Shown here in pieces: positions 44,206 through 48,097 of a DNA stretch of 48,097 bases. Location of the stretch: contig CAIJTF010000048.1 of NCBI GenBank assembly GCA_903823565.1, positions 1 through 48,097 on the forward strand, in the 5' to 3' direction. Made by a program: the position numbers and the translations under genes. Position 1 is the stretch's first letter. Every line of letters begins with the position of its first letter. Source of the stretch: an uncultured Flavobacteriales bacterium. Its GTDB lineage: Bacteria; Bacteroidota; Bacteroidia; Flavobacteriales_D; Crocinitomicaceae. Below the pieces are notes generated by a model, which was not told the origin of the DNA, did no database searches, and worked only from the letters and a program-made list of their open reading frames with translations.

Positions 44206-44213
44206 TAAATTTA
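44206..44213 (-). promoter_or_regulatory. -7-like box of DUF4139 gene, 5 nt from ATG
   Basis: TAAATTTA on the minus strand, followed by ATCAT and then ATG; one base from TAnnTTTG. Confidence 0.3.
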
Positions 44214-44259
44214 GGCTCCCCCGTACAAACGGAGCTAGAATCGGTTCAATTCAGATAAG

Positions 44260-45651
44260 CTATTTTAGTAAAGCTTTAATTTTTTCGATGATTTTATTGG
44301 CTAAGGCCTCTGCTGAATGGGCGTCTTGGCTTTCCGTATAAATCCGAATAATTGGTTCCGTATTGCTTTTTCTCAAGTGAACCCATTCCTTTTCAATGTA
44401 AATTTTAACCCCGTCTCGGGTATCTACTTCAAAGCCTGTATATTCGTTAGCTATAGCTAGCAGTAATGCATCAACGTCGGTTTTGGGATCTAAATCCAAT
44501 TTGTTTTTTGAAATGGTATATTTGGGATAGGAATCACGAAGTGCGGATACTTTTTGTTTTCGTTCAGCCAAATGACTCAAAAACAAGGCAATTCCCACCA
44601 GTGCGTCTCGACCGTAATGCGAAGCGGGGTATATCACGCCACCATTTCCTTCGCCGCCAATGACTGCTCCAATTTCCTTCATCGTTTCGACAACGTTTAC
44701 TTCGCCTACTGCGGCGGCACGATAGGTTTGTTGGTATTTATCTTCTGTTATATCCCGAAGGGCACGGGTTGAGGAAAGGTTTGAAACGGTTGGACCTGGA
44801 GTTTTGGAAAGGACATAATCCGAAACGGCAACCAAGGTATATTCCTCCCCAAACATGCTTCCGTCTTCGCAGACCATAGCGAGACGATCTACATCGGGAT
44901 CGACTGTAATTCCTAAGTCGGAATGCGTTTCAACAACCTTTTCGGCAAGGTCTGTTAGATGCTCTGGAAGAGGCTCAGGGTTGTGCGGGAAATTACCACT
45001 GGGGGTACAATACAATTCAATAACTTTTTCAACGCCAAGGGCTTTCAGTAGGGCAGGTACAAAAATCCCACCCGTAGAATTAACGGCATCAACCACAATG
45101 GAAAAATCGGCCTCTTTTATGGCGGATGCGTTGACCGTTGGCAATTGAAGAATAGCATCAATATGTTTGGAAAGGTATTCTTGAGAGGTTGTGTACTTTC
45201 CTAATTGGTCGACTTCAGCAAAGTGTAATTCATTTGAAGACGAAAGTTGAACAACGGTATTGCCGTCTTCAGCCGATAGAAATTCACCTTTTTCGTTAAG
45301 AAGTTTAAGGGCATTCCATTGCTTAGGATTGTGTGATGCAGTAAGGATTATTCCACCCTGTGCTTTTTCGCATGGAACGGCAAACTCAACGGTTGGGGTG
45401 GTCGAAAGACCGAGGTCTAAAACATCGATTCCCAATCCAATAAGCGTATTGCTTACTAAAGAGGAAACCATTGCCCCAGAAATTCGTGCATCTCTACCGA
45501 TTACTACCTTTAAGGGTTGGTTGGGATTTTTTTGTTTCAACCAAGTACCATATGCAGCAGCAACGGAAACAATATCAATTGGGGTAAGGTTATCCCCAGC
45601 TAGGCCCCCGATGGTTCCACGGAATCCTGAAATAGATTTAATGAGTGTCAT
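44260..45651 (-). CDS. glmM: phosphoglucosamine mutase
   Basis: GlmM converts glucosamine-6-P to glucosamine-1-P for UDP-GlcNAc, peptidoglycan and LPS. The 463-aa alpha-D-phosphohexomutase has the N-terminal SISGFRGTIGG, the active-site phosphoserine loop LTASHNPKQWNALK, metal loop TVDPDVDRLAM, sugar loop IGGEGNGGVIYP and phosphate-binding RKSNTEPIIRIYTE. This is the Bacteroidota-type GlmM. Its ATG overlaps the ribH TGA (ATGA), so it is translated with ribH. Confidence 0.92.
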   Translation of the reverse strand: MTLIKSISGFRGTIGGLAGDNLTPIDIVSVAAAYGTWLKQKNPNQPLKVVIGRDARISGAMVSSLVSNTLIGLGIDVLDLGLSTTPTVEFAVPCEKAQGGIILTASHNPKQWNALKLLNEKGEFLSAEDGNTVVQLSSSNELHFAEVDQLGKYTTSQEYLSKHIDAILQLPTVNASAIKEADFSIVVDAVNSTGGIFVPALLKALGVEKVIELYCTPSGNFPHNPEPLPEHLTDLAEKVVETHSDLGITVDPDVDRLAMVCEDGSMFGEEYTLVAVSDYVLSKTPGPTVSNLSSTRALRDITEDKYQQTYRAAAVGEVNVVETMKEIGAVIGGEGNGGVIYPASHYGRDALVGIALFLSHLAERKQKVSALRDSYPKYTISKNKLDLDPKTDVDALLLAIANEYTGFEVDTRDGVKIYIEKEWVHLRKSNTEPIIRIYTESQDAHSAEALANKIIEKIKALLK

Positions 45652-46133
45652 ATGGAGTGAGTTTCTCCTTTAATCGTTTGGAGAAGGGCAATAGCACAAT
45701 CGCGGCCTTTATTTCCCCATTTTCCTCCAGAACGATCTAAAGATTGTTGAAGGTTTAAATCTGTAAGTAGACAAAAACTTATTGGTGTATTGGTTTCTAA
45801 CATTACGTCCATGGTACCTTGAGTAACCCCTTGACATACAAAGTCAAAATGTTTGGTCTCCCCCTGAATTACGTTTCCAATGACCATTGCTCCGTCAACT
45901 TTTTCTTGAACGATTATTTGTTTTGCGGCTAAGGGAAGTTCAAAGGATCCTGGTACCCAGCGCACCAAAACCTCTTTGCATCCAGCTTCCTTAAAAATTT
46001 TTACAGCCGCATCCAGGAGGCTTTCCGTAATGGATTTATTCCAATTGGAAACGACAATTCCTATTCGCAGTTGATTGAGTCCTTTGAGTTGGGATAAAGA
46101 ATCCTCGGACAGTGCATTGCCATCGGTTGCCAT
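45648..46133 (-). CDS. ribH: 6,7-dimethyl-8-ribityllumazine synthase
   Basis: RibH makes the direct riboflavin precursor. The 161-aa subunit has RIGIVVSNWNKSITESLLD, VRWVPGSFELPLAAK, the catalytic-His segment VIQGETKHFDFVCQGVTQG and PISFCLLTDLN. Complete. It starts one base inside the TPR gene stop (TAATG) and overlaps glmM, giving a coupled TPR-ribH-glmM operon. Confidence 0.96.
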   Translation of the reverse strand: MATDGNALSEDSLSQLKGLNQLRIGIVVSNWNKSITESLLDAAVKIFKEAGCKEVLVRWVPGSFELPLAAKQIIVQEKVDGAMVIGNVIQGETKHFDFVCQGVTQGTMDVMLETNTPISFCLLTDLNLQQSLDRSGGKWGNKGRDCAIALLQTIKGETHSI

Positions 46134-46888
46134 TAGGCTGATTTTCTAGACTTGCTGTAGAAATAGATCGATATCCCTGCAATCAACACACCGCCAGTTA
46201 ACCAAAACAACCATTTATAACTGTATGACTTTTTTGGGGCTTTTGCTCCACTAGGACCACAGGTTAAACCGATAAATTTATCGATGGACTTAATTTCCGA
46301 ATATACTGGATACTTATGCTTTATGGTTGAAAAGTAATCACACGCCTGATCCGTTTTATTCAATTTTATAGCACAACGTCCTGCCAATTGCAACAATTGT
46401 GGGGAGATTAGTTCATGATCAGTAGCAGAAGAAGCCTCCTCATAGGTTTGCATAGCCTTATCGTATTTTCCCATTTCTGAATAACAATCGGCTAGAAGCC
46501 CTTTAGCACTGGCCTCAACATTTTTATTTTCGAATTGAACCTCTTCTAAATGTTTTGCAGCACCTTTGAAATCTTTCTTGTCCATAAGGCAACGTGCTAA
46601 ATGATATTTACTGATTTCACCTCCTGTGTATGATCCACCATATTTTTTCTCACTTTCCTTGAAAAGCTTAATGGCGGCATCGACAGAATCTTTGTTGAAT
46701 TGAAGCTGACCTTTCCAGTACGAATTATTAGCTTTATCATTCACTGGTTTCCAGACGAACTGACGGTACGCAAAATACAACAAAACCAATCCTATCAGCG
46801 AGCCAACTATGATGGTGCCTATACGAAACGATTTGTTTTTCGAAAATTTTTCTTTTAAATCTGAAAGGTTAAAATCCTGAATATTCAT
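46133..46888 (-). CDS. TPR-repeat membrane protein (YfgM-like)
   Basis: About 251 aa. A short cytoplasmic tail (NIQDFNLSDLKEKFSKNKS) leads to a transmembrane helix (IGTIIVGSLIGLVLLYFAYR), then four or so tetratricopeptide repeats (SKYHLARCLMDKKDFKGAAKHLEE; AKGLLADCYSEMGKYDKAMQTYEEA; LAGRCAIKLNKTDQACDYF). A second C-terminal transmembrane helix (WLFWLTGGVLIAGISIYFY) is unusual for this group. The TPR domain should face the periplasm. Start is ATG 46888 or 46894; the open frame reaches only a TTG at 46912, which lies within the promoter box. Heads the ribH-glmM operon, as in other Flavobacteriia. Confidence 0.82.
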   Translation of the reverse strand: MNIQDFNLSDLKEKFSKNKSFRIGTIIVGSLIGLVLLYFAYRQFVWKPVNDKANNSYWKGQLQFNKDSVDAAIKLFKESEKKYGGSYTGGEISKYHLARCLMDKKDFKGAAKHLEEVQFENKNVEASAKGLLADCYSEMGKYDKAMQTYEEASSATDHELISPQLLQLAGRCAIKLNKTDQACDYFSTIKHKYPVYSEIKSIDKFIGLTCGPSGAKAPKKSYSYKWLFWLTGGVLIAGISIYFYSKSRKSA

Positions 46889-46909
46889 TTGCATAAAATA
46901 TTGATGGCG

Positions 46910-46917
46910 CAAAAATA
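46910..46917 (-). promoter_or_regulatory. -7 box of TPR-ribH-glmM operon
   Basis: Minus-strand TATTTTTG, exact TAnnTTTG, 15-21 nt before the candidate ATGs. Divergent from the plus-strand box at 46941-46948. Confidence 0.45.
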
Positions 46918-46940
46918 GGTATAATTTCTGAAATCCTTGT

Positions 46941-46948
46941 TATATTTG
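46941..46948 (+). promoter_or_regulatory. -7 box of small secreted protein genes
   Basis: TATATTTG, exact TAnnTTTG, 51 nt before the ATG at 47000. Confidence 0.45.
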
Positions 46949-46999
46949 AGTCTCATAATCCAAACAGGATTATTCACAGAAAACAATAAATAATTGACT

Positions 47000-47362
47000 A
47001 TGGTTAAATTCATTTTTATAGTAAGCCTTTGTTTCATGGCCGGGATTTCTTTTGGCCAAACGGCACCGACGCTAAACACGGAAGCCGAGGTTTGGTCTTG
47101 GTTATCTGGGCACACCTTTAAAGCAAGTATTGAAGGGGATTTTGACATGTTCTTCTCCATTGAGACACTCGATCAAAAACCAGTCTTGGTGCTTTCAAAT
47201 GTCAACGGAAAACGAAAATTGTTTTCGTCGCTTGCCATTGAAGGGGAGGGGACAAGTCGAATGTTAATTGGTTTTGGAGAGGAAAATAACGCTTTGGAGG
47301 TTGGTATTACGCCAGAAGGATATCTCACTACGGCCGGAATGGTTTTTCGTCCAGTAGAGTAA
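47000..47362 (+). CDS. small exported protein of unknown function (120 aa)
   Basis: Signal peptide VKFIFIVSLCFMAGISFGQ from the ATG at 47000 (an in-frame TTG lies two codons upstream). The ~100-residue mature protein has alternating strands (HTFKASIEGDFDMFFSIE, KPVLVLSNVNGKRKLF) that suggest a small beta-barrel or lipocalin-like fold. No family recognised. The next gene starts 18 nt after its stop and probably shares the transcript. Confidence 0.7.
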   Translation: MVKFIFIVSLCFMAGISFGQTAPTLNTEAEVWSWLSGHTFKASIEGDFDMFFSIETLDQKPVLVLSNVNGKRKLFSSLAIEGEGTSRMLIGFGEENNALEVGITPEGYLTTAGMVFRPVE

Positions 47363-47380
47363 GAAAAAATTACACCTAAT

Positions 47381-47797
47381 ATGAGTGGACTTCGCATACG
47401 CTTTTTACTCTTTGTTGGGGTTTGGTTTTTGATATCGAACCATCAAATAACCAGTCAATTCAATTTGCAATTCAATCAAGTACTTTTAGTTTCGAGTACG
47501 GTTCAGACCGTTCCGGCAGGAAAAGTTTGGAAAGTGGAGTCCTACATGCAGGCTGGAATTGCCGTTCCCGACATGGTTGAAGTAGGAGGGGGGTGTGCTT
47601 ATCCCGACCGCCATCACCCAATGTTGGTTAATGGACAAAACTATTACCTGATTAATGGTTCCCCAGGTCACGGAAGTTCAGGCACTTACCTAGCCCCGGC
47701 GAACCTTCTCCCTATGTGGTTACCCGCCGGTACCACGCTAAAAACAGCTTGTTCTAAGGACGTTTTAAGCGTAATGGAATTTAATTTAGTGCCATAA
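47381..47797 (+). CDS. small exported protein of unknown function (138 aa)
   Basis: The N-terminal signal (RIRFLLFVGVWFLISNHQITSQ) is followed by a beta-rich mature protein. It holds the phrase TVPAGKVWKVESY, a pattern I associate with diverse Bacteroidota secreted and phage-like beta proteins, a GGGCAYPDRHHP segment and a second Cys near the end (KTACSKD), possibly a disulfide. Function unknown. Second gene of a two-gene unit; the downstream repeat hairpin at 47894-47921 could terminate it. Confidence 0.65.
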   Translation: MSGLRIRFLLFVGVWFLISNHQITSQFNLQFNQVLLVSSTVQTVPAGKVWKVESYMQAGIAVPDMVEVGGGCAYPDRHHPMLVNGQNYYLINGSPGHGSSGTYLAPANLLPMWLPAGTTLKTACSKDVLSVMEFNLVP

Positions 47798-47893
47798 AAT
47801 AGAAAGCAATTATATTCCTGCTGGTATTTTGCTTCGCATAAACGAACTTTCCCTTTTTTTTACCATCTGCAATAATGCATGGATAAAAAACAG

Positions 47894-47921
47894 AAAAGTC
47901 CGCTGTTTTCAACGGACTTTT
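47894..47921. terminator. terminator-like hairpin, repeat copy 1
   Basis: AAAAGTCCG (47894-47902) pairs perfectly with CGGACTTTT (47913-47921); TG/CA inside the 10-nt loop can extend the stem. On the minus strand it is followed by CTGTTTTTT, on the plus strand by only TTTT. It could stop the rightward small-protein transcript and leftward transcripts entering from beyond the window. Confidence 0.65.
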
Positions 47922-47983
47922 GGGATGTGAGCAATACTGGATGCTAGATCCATAGACTGGGGGCTCTGGTACCCATCCCAAAA
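47918..47983. repeat. long inverted repeat inside the tandem repeat
   Basis: TTTTGGGATG (47918-47927) and CATCCCAAAA (47974-47983) are perfect 10-bp inverted arms around 46 nt. That loop holds a second stem TGGAT-gctag-ATCCA. The 5' arm shares four bases with the preceding terminator-like hairpin, so the two folds compete. Confidence 0.75.
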
Positions 47984-48050
47984 ATATGCTTCGCATAAAC
48001 GAGCGTTCCCTTTTTTTTACCATCTGCAATAATGCATGGATAAAAAACAG

Positions 48051-48078
48051 AAAAGTCCGCTGTTTTCAACGGACTTTT
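48051..48078. terminator. terminator-like hairpin, repeat copy 2
   Basis: Identical to the hairpin at 47894-47921, displaced by 157 bp. Confidence 0.6.
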
Positions 48079-48097
48079 GGGATGTGAGCAATACTGG

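Larger units (their letters stand above)
47830..48097. repeat. tandem repeat, 157-bp period, running off the window
   Basis: The 111 bp at 47830-47940 recur at 47987-48097 with two internal substitutions plus a differing first base, giving a 157-bp period. The 46-bp spacer (47941-47986) is seen only once because the window ends exactly where copy 2 reaches the same point. Each unit contains several hairpins (separate entries). The period is not a multiple of 3 and the copies differ by no codon-like pattern, so coding is unlikely. Confidence 0.9.

Noticed and set aside
47781..48029. Minus-strand 82-codon ORF across the tandem repeat (phrases GWVPEPPVYGSS, DGKKKGKFVYAK).
   Set aside because: It spans terminator-like hairpins, and the 157-bp period shifts frame between copies, so the reading frame is not maintained by the repeat.
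1..48097. CRISPR array, prophage, insertion sequence, restriction-modification or toxin-antitoxin system.
   Set aside because: No regularly spaced short repeats, transposase, integrase, methylase/nuclease pair or typical small antitoxin/toxin pair was seen; the tRNA-Asn has no adjacent integrase or att duplication.

Overview
The window reads as a chromosomal contig from a member of the Bacteroidota, most likely Flavobacteriia/Flavobacteriales. Evidence: three proteins carry C-terminal type IX secretion (T9SS) sorting domains, the T9SS outer-membrane component PorT is encoded, many promoters match the Bacteroidota -7 box TAnnTTTG, Shine-Dalgarno sites are essentially absent, and several genes are Bacteroidota-type versions (long IspH, GlmU-like left-handed beta-helix protein, DUF2795, DUF6913-like and DUF6970-like proteins). 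The DNA is moderately AT-rich and almost fully coding. There is no prophage, integrase, IS element or CRISPR array. Most of the content is core metabolism plus secreted hydrolases.

Layout. 1-3116: tRNA-Asn with terminator, ssb, slyD, a fused S-adenosylmethionine decarboxylase/spermidine synthase, and a small divergent lipoprotein. 3113-12073: a T9SS-exported subtilase divergent from a second subtilase, which starts a tightly packed run ending prmC-ligA-DUF6913-dapA. 12120-18337: lipoprotein plus FkbM methyltransferase, then a rightward S9 peptidase-GNAT-NUC1 nuclease operon, an internally deleted extradiol-dioxygenase-like gene and a 64-aa ORF. 18334-25462: leftward block of mnmA, then porT with an FAD oxidoreductase, ubiE, a heptose-kinase-like PfkB protein, an aminotransferase and trmD. 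25516-34421: M14 carboxypeptidase, GlmU-like protein, Na+/solute symporter, membrane-anchored unknown, a PKD-repeat T9SS type B protein, DedA, rhodanese and cysC. 34489-39643: fabG-hemB-hutH, convergent with a T9SS-exported M1 aminopeptidase. 39793-46912: dihaem lipoprotein, DUF2795, cobalamin adenosyltransferase, ispH, DUF4139, glmM-ribH-TPR. 47000-48097: two small secreted unknowns, then a 157-bp-period tandem repeat running off the window.

The most unusual signals are not classical systems. (1) The terminal tandem repeat is a chain of perfect hairpins ending the contig. (2) About a dozen genes have a TAnnTTTG/A box only 3-5 nt before the start codon, which predicts leaderless mRNAs, while other promoters in the same window lie 15-50 nt away. 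(3) A YgiD/LigB-like dioxygenase appears to have lost its late metal-ligand segment by an in-frame deletion. (4) SpeD and SpeE are fused. (5) A small lipoprotein carries two CxxCH haem motifs. I found no strong candidate for a new multi-gene defence or biosynthetic system.
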